Under the pieces are notes generated by a model. That model saw only the letters and a program-made list of their open reading frames with translations. It was not told where the DNA came from and did no database searches. A stretch of 64,000 nucleotides of DNA. Source: Lachnospiraceae bacterium (lineage in GTDB: Bacteria; Bacillota; Clostridia; Lachnospirales; Lachnospiraceae). The position numbers and the translations under genes were made by a program. The stretch covers positions 1 to 64,000 of the forward strand of contig JAAVAC010000059.1 in assembly GCA_014804265.1 (NCBI GenBank), given 5' to 3'. Below are positions 30,592 through 43,023 of this stretch, piece after piece (positions within the stretch are counted from its first letter, which is position 1; every line of letters begins with the position of its first letter).

Positions 30592-31002
30592 ATGAAAAAA
30601 CAAGGCATTGCAATCGTTTGTGTCCTATTTATGGGCATATTGCTCTTTGGGTGTGGGAAAAAAGTAGATAAGGAAGAAAAAATAAAGGATTTGGAGTTTA
30701 CCGTTGTCAGCGATGATGAGCTGCCGGAGGAGTTAAAAGCATCCATTGAGAGCCAGAAGGAAAATCCCTTTCGCTTTACTTATGAAGAGGCGGGATATTT
30801 ATACATATGTGCGGGCTATGGAAAACAGCCCACGGGAGGATATTGTATTACGGTGGATGAAGTATATGAAACGGAAAATGCGATTTATATGGACAGCAAT
30901 TTAATGGGCCCTACAGATGAGGACGCTAAGGGGAGTGCAGCTTCCTATCCGTATGTTGTGATTAAACTGGAGTTGATTGAGAAGGCGGTGGTGTTTCAAT
31001 AA
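30592..31002 (+). CDS. PrcB-like domain lipoprotein
   Basis: lipobox LFGCGKK; GYGKQPTGGYCITVDEVYETENAIYMDSNLMGPTDEDA. Confidence 0.75.
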   Translation: MKKQGIAIVCVLFMGILLFGCGKKVDKEEKIKDLEFTVVSDDELPEELKASIESQKENPFRFTYEEAGYLYICAGYGKQPTGGYCITVDEVYETENAIYMDSNLMGPTDEDAKGSAASYPYVVIKLELIEKAVVFQ

Positions 31003-31026
31003 AAGGGCTGTCAGGGCAAAAAAATA

Positions 31027-31058
31027 GAGCCGGGAACCTATTTTCAGATTCCCGACTC
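31027..31058. terminator. hairpin (left copy) flanking Rpn-family gene
   Basis: gagccgggaa cctattttcaga ttcccgactc. Confidence 0.65.
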
Positions 31059-31069
31059 ATGAACTTTGC

Positions 31070-31882
31070 CTATGCGCTTCTATCAGCTTTCAGTTGTTTG
31101 ACTTCTTCAAGAGAAAGTCCAGAAATATTAACGATTTCCTCTAAAGCATATTTGCCCGCTGCCAACATACGGAGCGCAACTTCCTTCATTCCTTCTTTCA
31201 ATGTCTGATTTCTCATATCTTCCATAGCCCGGCACATGATTTCAATACCCTCCTTACTCTCTTTGAAAAATCTCACCCTGTCCGCCAGAGTTCCGTAGTA
31301 CATATCTGCTGCATTTGTGCAGGAGAAGTCATGCATTAGTTTTCCCACTGGTGTATCTCCGCGGTAAGCACCGTTTACATATAGTATGTGCGAACCGTCC
31401 TCAAATTTCTCACCAGTTCCTAAAAAGCAACGTTCAATCGAATAGAGCGGCAGCCCTTTTCCCATTATGTCATTCTCTGTGATAAAGATTACCCACGTTT
31501 CCGGCAATTTGTCAAAGTCCTCGCCCTTCCTCAAAAGGTTTGCGTCCATCATGCTGCTGTTGTATCTTGCCCTTTTTCTCCCGGTTCCCTTGTCTGAACG
31601 CTGTACTTCCACATTCATTTTAGCCCCCGCGCTGTCTGTCGCCAGAATATCAAGCCTTACTGACCGGTTCAGCAGGTTCTCCACAAATACTTGTGTGCGG
31701 ACGTCTAGCACTTTCAAATCCGGTTTTTCCAGTACGATCTGCAACACCAGTTCAATGCTTGCCGTATTTCCCTCAAAACATTTTGTAAGGAAATCATCAT
31801 CAAGCAGGCGAAAACCTCTAAGCCGCTGTAAGTCTTCCTGATGTTTTTGGTCTATCTGTTCCGTCACTGTCAATATTCCCAC
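31070..31882 (-). CDS. Rpn family recombination-promoting nuclease/putative transposase (PD-(D/E)XK)
   Basis: LRGFRLLDDDFLTKCFEGNTASIELVLQIVLEKPDLKVLDVRTQVFVENLLNRSVRLDILATDSAGAKMNVEVQRSDKGTGRKRARYNSSMMDANLL. Confidence 0.85.
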   Translation of the reverse strand: MGILTVTEQIDQKHQEDLQRLRGFRLLDDDFLTKCFEGNTASIELVLQIVLEKPDLKVLDVRTQVFVENLLNRSVRLDILATDSAGAKMNVEVQRSDKGTGRKRARYNSSMMDANLLRKGEDFDKLPETWVIFITENDIMGKGLPLYSIERCFLGTGEKFEDGSHILYVNGAYRGDTPVGKLMHDFSCTNAADMYYGTLADRVRFFKESKEGIEIMCRAMEDMRNQTLKEGMKEVALRMLAAGKYALEEIVNISGLSLEEVKQLKADRSA

Positions 31883-31937
31883 TTACTTTCACTTTCGTTT
31901 TTGTATCTCCATACTACCATAATCCTCCCGGTCTTTC

Positions 31938-31972
31938 AAGCCAGGAACCAGCCTCTTTCTGATTCCCGGCTC
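31938..31972. terminator. hairpin (right copy) flanking Rpn-family gene
   Basis: aagccaggaaccagcctctttctgattcccggctc, near-duplicate of 31027-31058. Confidence 0.55.
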
Positions 31973-32228
31973 CTTATCGTTATCGTTTTTTACAACTTCC
32001 ATATTTCATTTTTCAGCATCCACTTAATTTTGTCACATATATCACCCAGAGCATTAAAAAAGGGTTCTGACGGAACAAGCTTTTCTATATAACGGGGCAT
32101 TTTGATACCCAGTAGGAGATGGCATATTATCCAAATCCCCAATAGAAAAATAATTGTGTAAACCAAAAAAATAACGTATAATCTTTCTTGAACACAATTT
32201 ATCCCAACAAAGAAAGGAAACGTATACA

Positions 32229-33554
32229 GTGCTATTGATTAAAAACGGAACAATCGTAGACCCTGTAAAGCTTCAGGAGATACAGGCAGATATTTTGATT
32301 CAGGGTGGACGGATAAAGCGCATAGAGAAAAAACTGGATGAAAAAAGGCTTGCAGAAGAATTTCGCACTGATAGCAAGGAACAGGGCGGAGTGGAAGAAG
32401 GAATACAGGTTCTGGATGCTTCGGGAAAGAAAATAGGCCCCGGGCTTGTGGATGTACATGTGCATTTCAGAGACCCGGGATTTACTTATAAGGAAGATAT
32501 TTTTACAGGTGCAAAAGCAGCAGCAAAGGGAGGCTTTACTACAGTGGTGCTGATGGCAAATACAAAGCCTTCTGTAGATAATGAAGAAACGCTTTCCTAT
32601 ATTTTAAAGAAAGGAAAAGAAACAAAGATTCATGTGGAAACCTGCGGAACCATTACAAAAGGCCTTCAGGGCAGGGAACTGACGGATATGAAAGCTTTAA
32701 AGGCAATAGGTGCTGTAGGGTTTACCGATGATGGCATTCCGATTATGGACAAAGCGCTTTTGGAGCAGGCAATGCTGACAGCAAAAGAATTAGAGGTGCC
32801 TGTCAGTCTTCACGAGGAAGATCCGGCATTCATTGAAAATAACGGAGTGAATGCAGGAAAGGCAGCCGCATATTTTGGCATAGGTGGTTCTGGGCGCAGG
32901 GCAGAGATATCACTGATTGAAAGAGATGTAGCCCTTGCCCTTAAGACGGGAGCTTCTCTCAATGTACAGCATATCAGTACAAAAGAAGGGGTGGAAATTG
33001 TCCGGAAGGGAAGAAAGCAAGGCGATAACATTCATGGGGAAGCAACACCGCATCATTTTACCCTGACAGAGGAAGCCGTCATCGAAAAGGGGACAATGGC
33101 AAAAATGAATCCTCCCCTCAGGGAAGAGGCGGACCGGCTTGCCATTATCGAAGGGCTGAAGGATGGAACTATTGATTTGATTGCAACGGATCATGCACCC
33201 CATGCAAAGGAAGAAAAGGACAAGCCGTTGACGGAAGCACCCAGCGGAATCATCGGTCTGGAAACTGCTTTCGGGTTAGCCATCACGAACCTGGTGCTGC
33301 CCGGGCATCTTACCTTGCCTAAGTTATTTGAAAAGATGAGCTTAAATCCGGCAAAACTTTATCACCTGCCTGCAGGAACCATAGAAGAAGGGGCTGTGGC
33401 AGATTTAGTGATTTTTGATGAAAAGGAGTCCTATGTATTCAGGGAAGAGGACATATGCTCTAAGTCCCATAATACTCCCTTTCTTGGGAAAACCCTGCAG
33501 GGGAAGATTTATGCCACTATTGCGGGAGGAGTTCTTGTATATCAGGCGGAATAG
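32229..33554 (+). CDS. pyrC: dihydroorotase
   Basis: GLVDVHVHFRDPGFTYKEDIFTGAKAAAKGGFTTV...LIATDHAPHAKEEK. Confidence 0.95.
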   Translation: MLLIKNGTIVDPVKLQEIQADILIQGGRIKRIEKKLDEKRLAEEFRTDSKEQGGVEEGIQVLDASGKKIGPGLVDVHVHFRDPGFTYKEDIFTGAKAAAKGGFTTVVLMANTKPSVDNEETLSYILKKGKETKIHVETCGTITKGLQGRELTDMKALKAIGAVGFTDDGIPIMDKALLEQAMLTAKELEVPVSLHEEDPAFIENNGVNAGKAAAYFGIGGSGRRAEISLIERDVALALKTGASLNVQHISTKEGVEIVRKGRKQGDNIHGEATPHHFTLTEEAVIEKGTMAKMNPPLREEADRLAIIEGLKDGTIDLIATDHAPHAKEEKDKPLTEAPSGIIGLETAFGLAITNLVLPGHLTLPKLFEKMSLNPAKLYHLPAGTIEEGAVADLVIFDEKESYVFREEDICSKSHNTPFLGKTLQGKIYATIAGGVLVYQAE

Positions 33555-33631
33555 ATGTTTAAGCAGGAGACAGGCAGGATTCTGGATGTTCCAAGAGAAA
33601 TATGGATAATACTGAATGACAGGAGAAGGAA

Positions 33632-34435
33632 ATGGAAAAAAAGAAGAAAGAAACAGCAATCGTATATTCCCAAAAGGAAACAGCCAATGGGATTTTTGAC
33701 ATGTGGATTGAGACGGAGCTTGCCAGGAGTGCACATCCAGGCCAGTTTATCAGCATTTATCCCAAAAATGAAGCAACCCTTTTACCAAGGCCCATCAGCA
33801 TTTGCGAAGTGGACGAAAAAAAGGAAAGGCTACGGGTGGTCTACCGGATTGCGGGAACAGGTACAAAGGAGTTTTCCGGGTATGAGGCAGGAGACAGCAT
33901 TTCCATTTTAGGGATTTTGGGAAATGGATTTCCGCTGGAAGCAGTAGAAGGAAAGAAAGTCTTTTTAATAGGAGGCGGCATTGGCATTCCTCCCATGTTG
34001 CAGCTGGCAAAAGAGTTAGCCTATGCAAACCAAAAGGCAGGCAGGGACAATAGCAATATTCAAATCATACTCGGTTACCGGAATGAATTGTTCTTGCAGG
34101 AGGATTTAAAGCAGTATGGACAAGTTTATATTGCAACCGAGGATGGCAGCATGGGAAGCCGGGGAACGGTTATGAATGCAATAGAGGACAATTGCTTAAA
34201 AGCAGAGGTGATTTTTTCCTGCGGCCCTATGCCTATGCTGCGGGCAATTAAGGAATATGCGGCAAAAAACGGAATGACAGCCTATTTATCTCTTGAGGAA
34301 AGAATGGCATGTGGAGTGGGAGCTTGTTTAGGCTGCGTATGTAAAACAAAGGAAGTAGATCATCATTCCTTTGTACATAATGCAAGAGTCTGTACGGATG
34401 GTCCCGTTTATCTGGCCGAGGAGGTGGATATCTGA
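33632..34435 (+). CDS. pyrK: dihydroorotate dehydrogenase electron transfer subunit
   Basis: LLPRPISICEVDEKKERLRVVYRIAGTGTKEFSG; C-terminal cluster ERMACGVGACLGCVCKTK. Confidence 0.95.
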   Translation: MEKKKKETAIVYSQKETANGIFDMWIETELARSAHPGQFISIYPKNEATLLPRPISICEVDEKKERLRVVYRIAGTGTKEFSGYEAGDSISILGILGNGFPLEAVEGKKVFLIGGGIGIPPMLQLAKELAYANQKAGRDNSNIQIILGYRNELFLQEDLKQYGQVYIATEDGSMGSRGTVMNAIEDNCLKAEVIFSCGPMPMLRAIKEYAAKNGMTAYLSLEERMACGVGACLGCVCKTKEVDHHSFVHNARVCTDGPVYLAEEVDI

Positions 34436-35349
34436 TGAAAGCAAAGAAAAATACAGCGGTAACCATTGGGGGAGTTACTTTGAAAAACCCGGTCATGACT
34501 GCTTCCGGCACTTTTGGTTCCGGAATGGAATATGGAGAATTTGTAGATCTGAATAAGCTGGGTGCAGTAGTGACAAAGGGAGTAGCCAATATACCGTGGC
34601 CCGGCAATCCTACTCCAAGGGTTGCGGAAACTTATGGGGGAATGTTGAATGCCATTGGCCTGCAAAACCCGGGAATCGATGTTTTTATACAAAGGGATTT
34701 GGAATTTCTAAAGCAATTTGATACAAAGATAATCGTAAATGTCTGTGGAAAATCTGTAGAGGATTATGTGGAAGTAGTGGAAAGATTGTCAGACCAGGCA
34801 GTCCACATGTTGGAAATCAACGTATCCTGTCCAAATGTAAAGGAAGGTGCCATTGCCTTTGGACAAAAAGCAGATGCCCTTTATCATATTACGGAAGAAA
34901 TCAAGAAAAAGGCAAAGCAGCCGGTTATCATGAAATTAAGCCCCAATGTAACAAGCATTGGAGAAATGGCAAAAGCAGCAGAGGCGGCAGGCGCAGATGC
35001 CCTATCCTTAATCAATACGATAACAGGAATGAAGATAGATATTCACAGAAGAAAGTTTGCACTGGCTAATAAAACAGGAGGACTCTCCGGTCCTGCCATT
35101 AAACCAGTAGCAGTCCGTATGGTATACGAAGCAGCCCATGCAGTGAAAATCCCTGTTATCGGCATGGGAGGCATTGCAAATGGCGAAGATGCCATTGAAT
35201 TCATGATGGCAGGAGCTACAGCAGTATCTGTAGGAGCGATGAATTTCGTCAATCCTTATGCAACAGAGGAAACCATACAGGGGATTGAGGATTATATGGA
35301 ACAATACAACATAGAAGATATTCGAGAAATCATCGGATGCGTGGAGTAA
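34435..35349 (+). CDS. pyrD: dihydroorotate dehydrogenase (catalytic subunit)
   Basis: VTIGGVTLKNPVMTASGTFGSGMEYGEFVDLNKLGAVVTKGV; NVSCPNVKEGAIAFG; GMGGIANGEDAIEFMMAGATAVSVG. Confidence 0.95.
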   Translation: MKAKKNTAVTIGGVTLKNPVMTASGTFGSGMEYGEFVDLNKLGAVVTKGVANIPWPGNPTPRVAETYGGMLNAIGLQNPGIDVFIQRDLEFLKQFDTKIIVNVCGKSVEDYVEVVERLSDQAVHMLEINVSCPNVKEGAIAFGQKADALYHITEEIKKKAKQPVIMKLSPNVTSIGEMAKAAEAAGADALSLINTITGMKIDIHRRKFALANKTGGLSGPAIKPVAVRMVYEAAHAVKIPVIGMGGIANGEDAIEFMMAGATAVSVGAMNFVNPYATEETIQGIEDYMEQYNIEDIREIIGCVE

Positions 35350-35580
35350 GCTAAGTAGTGCCTTGGATGATAGCCCATCCTTTAGTCCAAATGTATGGAA
35401 CAGGCGCTGCCTTTCGGGAAAATTGTCAGACAACAGCTTGGGAGAAAGTGAAATGTTTCTAAATTTCTAGATTTTGATTGCATATTCGGAAGCATTTCGC
35501 TATACTAAACAAATAGAGGGACATTGAAAAGGTTTCTCTGACGATAATCATATTATTAAATTTATATTTGGAGGTTACAT

Positions 35581-36762
35581 ATGGCGAGATTTACATTACC
35601 GAGAGACATTTATCATGGAAAAGGAAGCCTTGAGGAGCTGAAAAACTTAAAGGGAAAAAAAGCGATTTTAGTAGTGGGCGGCGGTTCCATGAAGCGACAG
35701 GGCTTTTTGGATAAAGCGGTAAATTATTTAAAGGAAGCAGGCATGGAGGTAGAGCTTTTTGAAGGGGTTGAGCCGGATCCGTCTGTTGAGACTGTGATGA
35801 AGGGCGCAGAGGCCATGCGGGCGTTTGAGCCGGACTGGATTGTATCTATGGGCGGCGGATCACCTATTGATGCGGCAAAAGCAATGTGGGCTTTTTATGA
35901 ATATCCGGAGACGACCTTTGAGGATCTGATTACACCCTTTAACTTCCCGGAGCTTAGACAGAAAGCAAAATTCTGCGCCATTCCCACAACCTCGGGAACG
36001 GCAACGGAGGTAACGGCATTTTCCGTTATTACCAACTATCAGACAGGTGTGAAATATCCGCTGGCGGATTTCAATATTACACCGGATGTGGCAATCGTGG
36101 ATCCTGACCTTGTCATGGGACTTCCGAAAAAACAGGTTGCATATACAGGCATGGATGCCCTGACACATGCCATTGAGGCATATGTTTCCACCTTGAATGG
36201 TCCTTTCACAGACCCGCTTGCCCTGCAGGCAATCGAGATGGTGCTTGATTATCTGCCTGCTTCCTATAACGAAGATATGGTGGCAAGGGAAGAGATGCAT
36301 TATGCACAGTGTCTGGCAGGTATGGCTTTTTCCAATGCCTTACTGGGAATTGTACATTCCATGGCGCATAAGACAGGAGCAGCCTTCTCCACAGGACATA
36401 TTCCCCACGGCTGTGCCAATGCCATTTATCTGCCTTACGTCATCAAATACAATGCAAAGGATCCAGTAGCAGCAGGAAGATATGCAGAAATCGCCCGCCG
36501 GATGGGATTAGAGGGTGCTTCCCAAAAGGCGCTTATCAACAGTCTCTGCGCAAAGATTGACGAATTTAATGTGAAGCTGAACATCCCGAAAACATTAAAA
36601 GAATTTGGCATTCTCGAGGATGAGTTTAAGGAGAAAGTGGCAGGAATCGCAGAGCGTGCCGTAGGAGATGCCTGCACAGGCTCCAATCCAAGAGAAATCG
36701 ATAAGACGGCTATGGAACAGTTGTTTACCTGTACTTATTATGGAACAGAAGTTGATTTCTAA
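35581..36762 (+). CDS. iron-containing alcohol dehydrogenase
   Basis: VSMGGGSPIDAAKAMWAFYEYP, IPTTSGTATEVTAFSVI, GIVHSMAHKTGAAFSTGHIPHGCANAIYLPYVI. Confidence 0.95.
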   Translation: MARFTLPRDIYHGKGSLEELKNLKGKKAILVVGGGSMKRQGFLDKAVNYLKEAGMEVELFEGVEPDPSVETVMKGAEAMRAFEPDWIVSMGGGSPIDAAKAMWAFYEYPETTFEDLITPFNFPELRQKAKFCAIPTTSGTATEVTAFSVITNYQTGVKYPLADFNITPDVAIVDPDLVMGLPKKQVAYTGMDALTHAIEAYVSTLNGPFTDPLALQAIEMVLDYLPASYNEDMVAREEMHYAQCLAGMAFSNALLGIVHSMAHKTGAAFSTGHIPHGCANAIYLPYVIKYNAKDPVAAGRYAEIARRMGLEGASQKALINSLCAKIDEFNVKLNIPKTLKEFGILEDEFKEKVAGIAERAVGDACTGSNPREIDKTAMEQLFTCTYYGTEVDF

Positions 36763-36833
36763 AATAGCATAGCAGTTCAGCCAGCCTTTTATATGACAGT
36801 AAAAGGCAGTATATAATGGAAAGTGGCAAAACC

Positions 36834-36872
36834 CACCCCTCGCTCCTTCTAAAGACAAGAGAGCGAGGGGTG
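36834..36872 (+). terminator. hairpin downstream of alcohol dehydrogenase
   Basis: cacccctcgctc (36834-36845) / gagcgaggggtg (36861-36872), 12 bp perfect stem. Confidence 0.7.
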
Positions 36873-36991
36873 TTGCTATATGCGAAAGACACATCCTGCT
36901 CCCACGTCCCCCTAACCACTCCCCACCCTGCCAAAATAATGAACACTTTCTCAAATTCATAATTTTTTTAGAATTTTCTGGCAGAATAATG

Positions 36992-37020
36992 TTGACAATA
37001 TAAATTCATAGTGCTACATT
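36992..37020 (+). promoter_or_regulatory. sigma-A type promoter for heat-shock operon
   Basis: TTGACA (36992-36997), 17 nt spacer, TACATT (37015-37020). Confidence 0.8.
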
Positions 37021-37034
37021 AGGTACAGAACATA

Positions 37035-37061
37035 TTAGCACTCTATTAAAGCGAGTGCTAA
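37035..37061 (+). promoter_or_regulatory. CIRCE element (HrcA operator)
   Basis: TTAGCACTC-N9-GAGTGCTAA perfect. Confidence 0.97.
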
Positions 37062-37107
37062 CAATTCAAAAAGGTTCTTCTAAGACGAATAATAAGGAAG
37101 TGATTGG

Positions 37108-38133
37108 ATGCAGCTAGATGAAAGAAAATTAAAAATTCTCCAGGCCGTTATTCGAAATTACTTGGAAACGGGAGAACCGGTAGGGAGCAGAACCATTTCA
37201 AAATATACGGATTTGAATTTAAGTTCTGCTACCATACGAAATGAAATGGCGGATTTAGAGGAGCTTGGCTACATCCTGCAGCCCCATACTTCAGCAGGAC
37301 GGATTCCTTCCGATAAAGGCTACAGACTTTATGTGGATGAATTGATGCAGAAGGAACGGGAAGTAGATGAAATGAAGGTCATGCTTCTTGAAAAAGAAGA
37401 AAAAATGGAACAACTGCTAAAACAGGTAGCAAAGGTTCTGGCAGTCAATACCAATTATGCCACCATGATTTCCGCCCCAAGCTATCAGGGGAATAAGTTA
37501 AAGTTCATTCAGTTATCCCGGGTGGATGTGAACCAGATTCTGGCAGTCGTTGTAGTGGAAGGAAATATTATCAAAAATAATATTTTAAATTTGGAAGCCC
37601 CTCTGGATGATGAGACGATATTAAAGCTGAATATTCTTTTGAATACCCACTTGTCCGGTCTGACTCTGGAGGAAATCAATCTGGGTATGATTGCACAGCT
37701 GAAGCAGCAGGCAGGCATACACAGCAAGATCGTGGGCGATGTGATGGATGCGGTAGCAGAGGCTATCCGTGAAGAGGAAGATCTGCAGATTTATACATCC
37801 GGTGCCAATAATATTTTTAAATATCCTGAGTTAAGCAACGGAGAAAAAGCAAGTGAGATCATAAGTACTTTTGAAGAAAAGCAGTTGCTGACCAGTTTGG
37901 TACAGGATACTTTGGAAAAGAGCCAGGAAAAAGGCATTCAGGTATACATTGGTGCAGAGACGCCTGTCCAGTCCATGAAGGATTGCAGTGTAGTAACAGC
38001 TACTTATGAGCTGGAAGAGGGAATGAAGGGCACTATTGGTATTATCGGACCGAAACGTATGGATTATGAAAAGGTAGTAGGTACTTTGCAGAATCTGATG
38101 AAGCAATTGGATTCCATTTATAAGAAAACGTAG
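37108..38133 (+). CDS. hrcA: heat-inducible transcriptional repressor HrcA
   Basis: LDERKLKILQAVIRNYLETGEPVGSRTISKYTDLNLSSATIRNEMADLEELGY. Confidence 0.97.
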   Translation: MQLDERKLKILQAVIRNYLETGEPVGSRTISKYTDLNLSSATIRNEMADLEELGYILQPHTSAGRIPSDKGYRLYVDELMQKEREVDEMKVMLLEKEEKMEQLLKQVAKVLAVNTNYATMISAPSYQGNKLKFIQLSRVDVNQILAVVVVEGNIIKNNILNLEAPLDDETILKLNILLNTHLSGLTLEEINLGMIAQLKQQAGIHSKIVGDVMDAVAEAIREEEDLQIYTSGANNIFKYPELSNGEKASEIISTFEEKQLLTSLVQDTLEKSQEKGIQVYIGAETPVQSMKDCSVVTATYELEEGMKGTIGIIGPKRMDYEKVVGTLQNLMKQLDSIYKKT

Positions 38134-38148
38134 AAAGGAATGAAGTAA

Positions 38149-38802
38149 GTGGCAGAACAGGAAAAAGAAATCATTTCAGATGAACTGGAAGAAAATACTG
38201 CAGATACAGCAGAAGACACATTAGAGAAAGCCGGTGATATGGCAGAAGCTTCCGAAGAAGAAAATGGAACGGAAGAGATTATAGAAGAGAATGGCCAGGG
38301 AAAAGACCAGACCAAAGCGGACAAAAAGATTTTTAAGAAGAAAGAAAAAGATGAGAAGAAAAAGGATAAGGCAAAAGAAAAAATCGAAGAGCTGGAAGAC
38401 CGGGTAAAGCGTCAGATGGCGGAATTCGATAATTTTAGAAAGCGTTCCGAAAAGGAAAAGTCAGCCATGTTTGAAACCGGAGCAAAAAGCGTCATCGAAA
38501 AAATCCTTCCGGTAGTCGACAATTTTGAAAGAGGCCTCCAATCAGTAGGGGAAGAAGAAAAAGGAAGCGCTTTTGCCGACGGAATGCAGATGATTTACAA
38601 GCAGCTTATGACAGAGCTGGAAAATCTGGGGGTAACACCTATCGAAGCGGTTGGAACGGAATTTGATCCGGACCTTCACAATGCAGTGATGCAGGTAGCC
38701 AGTGAAGAATATGAATCTGGCATAGTAGCCCAGGAGCTGCAAAAAGGATATAAATACAGAGAAACAGTAGTAAGACACAGCATGGTAGCTGTAGTGGAGT
38801 AG
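38149..38802 (+). CDS. grpE: nucleotide exchange factor GrpE
   Basis: RVKRQMAEFDNFRKRSEKEKSAMFETGAKSVIEKILPVVDNFERGL; between hrcA and dnaK. Confidence 0.97.
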   Translation: MAEQEKEIISDELEENTADTAEDTLEKAGDMAEASEEENGTEEIIEENGQGKDQTKADKKIFKKKEKDEKKKDKAKEKIEELEDRVKRQMAEFDNFRKRSEKEKSAMFETGAKSVIEKILPVVDNFERGLQSVGEEEKGSAFADGMQMIYKQLMTELENLGVTPIEAVGTEFDPDLHNAVMQVASEEYESGIVAQELQKGYKYRETVVRHSMVAVVE

Positions 38803-38826
38803 AAAAAATTTATCAAATCATTTTAG

Positions 38827-40698
<1,872 letters not shown>

Positions 40699-40709
40699 AC
40701 GGACTGATC

Positions 40710-40741
40710 AAGTACCATATGGGCAAAGCCATATGGTACTT
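40710..40741 (+). terminator. hairpin downstream of dnaK
   Basis: aagtaccatatgg gcaaag ccatatggtactt. Confidence 0.7.
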
Positions 40742-40981
40742 CCCACTTCCTGTTATTTAAAACTTTATCAATTGTTTAGAAATGAAATATTGATTTTTTA
40801 CATGGTTTCTGATACATTATATGACTGATACGAATTATATTTTAGTGTAGAAATATTATAGTTATAGAAATATCTTTATATAGAAGTATTTTAGTATGGA
40901 AACGGCTGTCCGGAATGGCTTTACCGTATTTTTTATTTTAACATAAATGTAAGATAGTGAGATAGAATCGAGGAGAACGAC

Positions 40982-42151
40982 ATGGCGGAACAAAAACGGG
41001 ATTACTATGAAGTGCTTGGAGTGGATAAAAGTGCTGATGAAGCAGCAATCAAAAAAGCATATAGAGCCCTTGCGAAAAAGTATCATCCGGATATGAATCC
41101 GGGAGATGCGGAAGCAGAGAAAAAATTTAAGGAAGCTTCGGAAGCTTATGCCATCTTAAGTGATCCGGAGAAGAAAAGACAATACGATCAGTTTGGTCAT
41201 GCCGCTTTTGAAAACGGCGGAGCAGGCGGCTTTGGCGGATTTGATTTTAATAGCGCTGATTTTGGAGACATATTCGGAGATATATTTGGAGACTTGTTTG
41301 GAGGCGGCAGGAGCAGGCGCACAAGCAATGGTCCCATGAAGGGCGCCAATGTGCGTACCAGCATTCGGATCAGCTTTGAAGAAGCAGTATTTGGTGTGGA
41401 AAAAGAGATTGAGCTCACTTTAAAAGACCCCTGCCCAACCTGTAAGGGAAGCGGCGCAAAGCCGGGCACTACGAAAGAAACCTGTAGCAAGTGCGGCGGA
41501 AAAGGTCAGGTAGTCTTTACCCAGCAGTCCTTCTTTGGAACTATGCGGAATGTACAGACCTGTCCTGACTGTGGAGGTACAGGAAAGGTCATTAAGGAAA
41601 AGTGTGGAGACTGCCGCGGTACAGGATATATTGCCAGCAAGAAAAAGATTCAGGTTTCCATTCCGGCAGGTATCGATAACGGGCAGAGCATCCGTATCCG
41701 GGATAAGGGTGAGCCAGGCACAAACGGCGGACCAAGAGGAGATTTGCTTGTGGAAGTGGTAGTGCAGAGACATCCTATTTTCCAAAGGCAGGATTATAAT
41801 ATCTTTTCAACCGTTCCTGTCAGCTTTCCGGTGGCGGCTCTTGGCGGCGAGATCATGATTGATACCGTAGACGGCAAGGTCATTTATGATGTAAAGCCCG
41901 GAACCCAGACAGATACTAAGGTACGGTTAAAGGGAAAAGGTGTTCCCACCCTTCGGAATAAAGAAATCAGGGGTGACCACTATGTAACACTTGTATTGCA
42001 GGTGCCGGATAAGCTGTCCCATGAAGCCAAGGAACTGCTCAGACAGTATGATAAAGAAACAGGTAATACCTTAGAGGCGGTAAAAAATAATTCCAAGGAT
42101 GAAGGGAATAAAGAAGGAAAAGAAAAAAAGAAAAAAGGGTTCTTTAAATAA
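40982..42151 (+). CDS. dnaJ: molecular chaperone DnaJ
   Basis: [38 protein letters not shown]; four CxxCxGxG-type zinc motifs. Confidence 0.99.
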   Translation: MAEQKRDYYEVLGVDKSADEAAIKKAYRALAKKYHPDMNPGDAEAEKKFKEASEAYAILSDPEKKRQYDQFGHAAFENGGAGGFGGFDFNSADFGDIFGDIFGDLFGGGRSRRTSNGPMKGANVRTSIRISFEEAVFGVEKEIELTLKDPCPTCKGSGAKPGTTKETCSKCGGKGQVVFTQQSFFGTMRNVQTCPDCGGTGKVIKEKCGDCRGTGYIASKKKIQVSIPAGIDNGQSIRIRDKGEPGTNGGPRGDLLVEVVVQRHPIFQRQDYNIFSTVPVSFPVAALGGEIMIDTVDGKVIYDVKPGTQTDTKVRLKGKGVPTLRNKEIRGDHYVTLVLQVPDKLSHEAKELLRQYDKETGNTLEAVKNNSKDEGNKEGKEKKKKGFFK

Positions 42152-42167
42152 AGATAAATGAAGAAGA

Positions 42168-42213
42168 AAAAGCTCCTAATGCAGATTACGATAAAATGCA
42201 TTAGGAGTTTTAT
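42168..42213 (+). terminator. terminator hairpin after dnaJ (left copy)
   Basis: aaaagctcctaatgcagattacgataaaatgcattaggagtttta. Confidence 0.8.
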
Positions 42214-42318
42214 GATTTTTGCTATATGTCAGGTGGTAAATTTAATTTTACTTGCATAGAATGTAAACTTATGACATACTATAAGTAAGAAATTCTTACC
42301 AAAAAGGAGTTTGATAAA

Positions 42319-42585
42319 ATGAATACACAAATATTGACGGTATCCTCTAAAGGACAGATTTCTTTGCCAGTCAGCATCCGTAAATTGCTGTCTATTGACA
42401 CAGGCGATAAGTTAGTAGCATATGCTTCGGGAGATGTTATCATGCTTAAAACATTGAAGATTCCTTCTGCGGAAGAATTTGAGTCCTCACTGGATGAAGC
42501 GCAAAAATGGGCAGCTTCTGTTGGCTATGAAGAAAGCGATATTGATGATATTATTAAATCTTCAAGAAGGAATAAAAGAATATGA
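42319..42585 (+). CDS. AbrB/MazE/SpoVT-type DNA-binding antitoxin
   Basis: NTQILTVSSKGQISLPVSIRKLLSIDTGDKLVAYASGDVIMLK. Confidence 0.9.
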   Translation: MNTQILTVSSKGQISLPVSIRKLLSIDTGDKLVAYASGDVIMLKTLKIPSAEEFESSLDEAQKWAASVGYEESDIDDIIKSSRRNKRI

Positions 42586-42986
42586 GAATCGTTATAGATA
42601 CGAACGTCCTTATTTCCGGTGTGTTTTTTGGTGGTTTTCCCAGAAAAATTCTCAGCTCGGTTGTCAGCAGGAAACTGACTGCTTGCGCTACAGCAAAAAT
42701 TGTCAACGAGTACGAAGAAATTGTTCAAGAAATGATTGATAGGAAACAGGGACATATCAATAGCAATATTTTAACACCGCTAATTAAAGCTATGGAAATT
42801 ATTGAACCGATTACTCATGTTGAAATATGTAGAGATCCTGATGACAATAAATTTCTGGAATGCGCAAAAGATTCCCATGCATTGTATATTGTTAGCGGAG
42901 ACAAAGATTTGCTTGTGATTGGAGAGTATGAGAATATTCAGATTGTAACAGCAAAAGACTTTTGTGAGAATTATTTATCTGACTAA
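42582..42986 (+). CDS. PIN-domain putative toxin of TA system
   Basis: MRIVIDTNVLISGVFFGGFPRKILSS...CRDPDDNKFLECAKDSHALYIVSGDKDLL; overlaps antitoxin by 4 bp. Confidence 0.92.
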   Translation: MRIVIDTNVLISGVFFGGFPRKILSSVVSRKLTACATAKIVNEYEEIVQEMIDRKQGHINSNILTPLIKAMEIIEPITHVEICRDPDDNKFLECAKDSHALYIVSGDKDLLVIGEYENIQIVTAKDFCENYLSD

Positions 42987-43023
42987 TGTAAAGATAAATT
43001 GTAGTAATTGACCTTTAGTAGAC

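Noticed and set aside
32229-35349. Possible PyrR-type attenuator upstream of the pyr genes
   Set aside because: No convincing terminator/antiterminator or PyrR-binding loop seen between 32090 and 32228.
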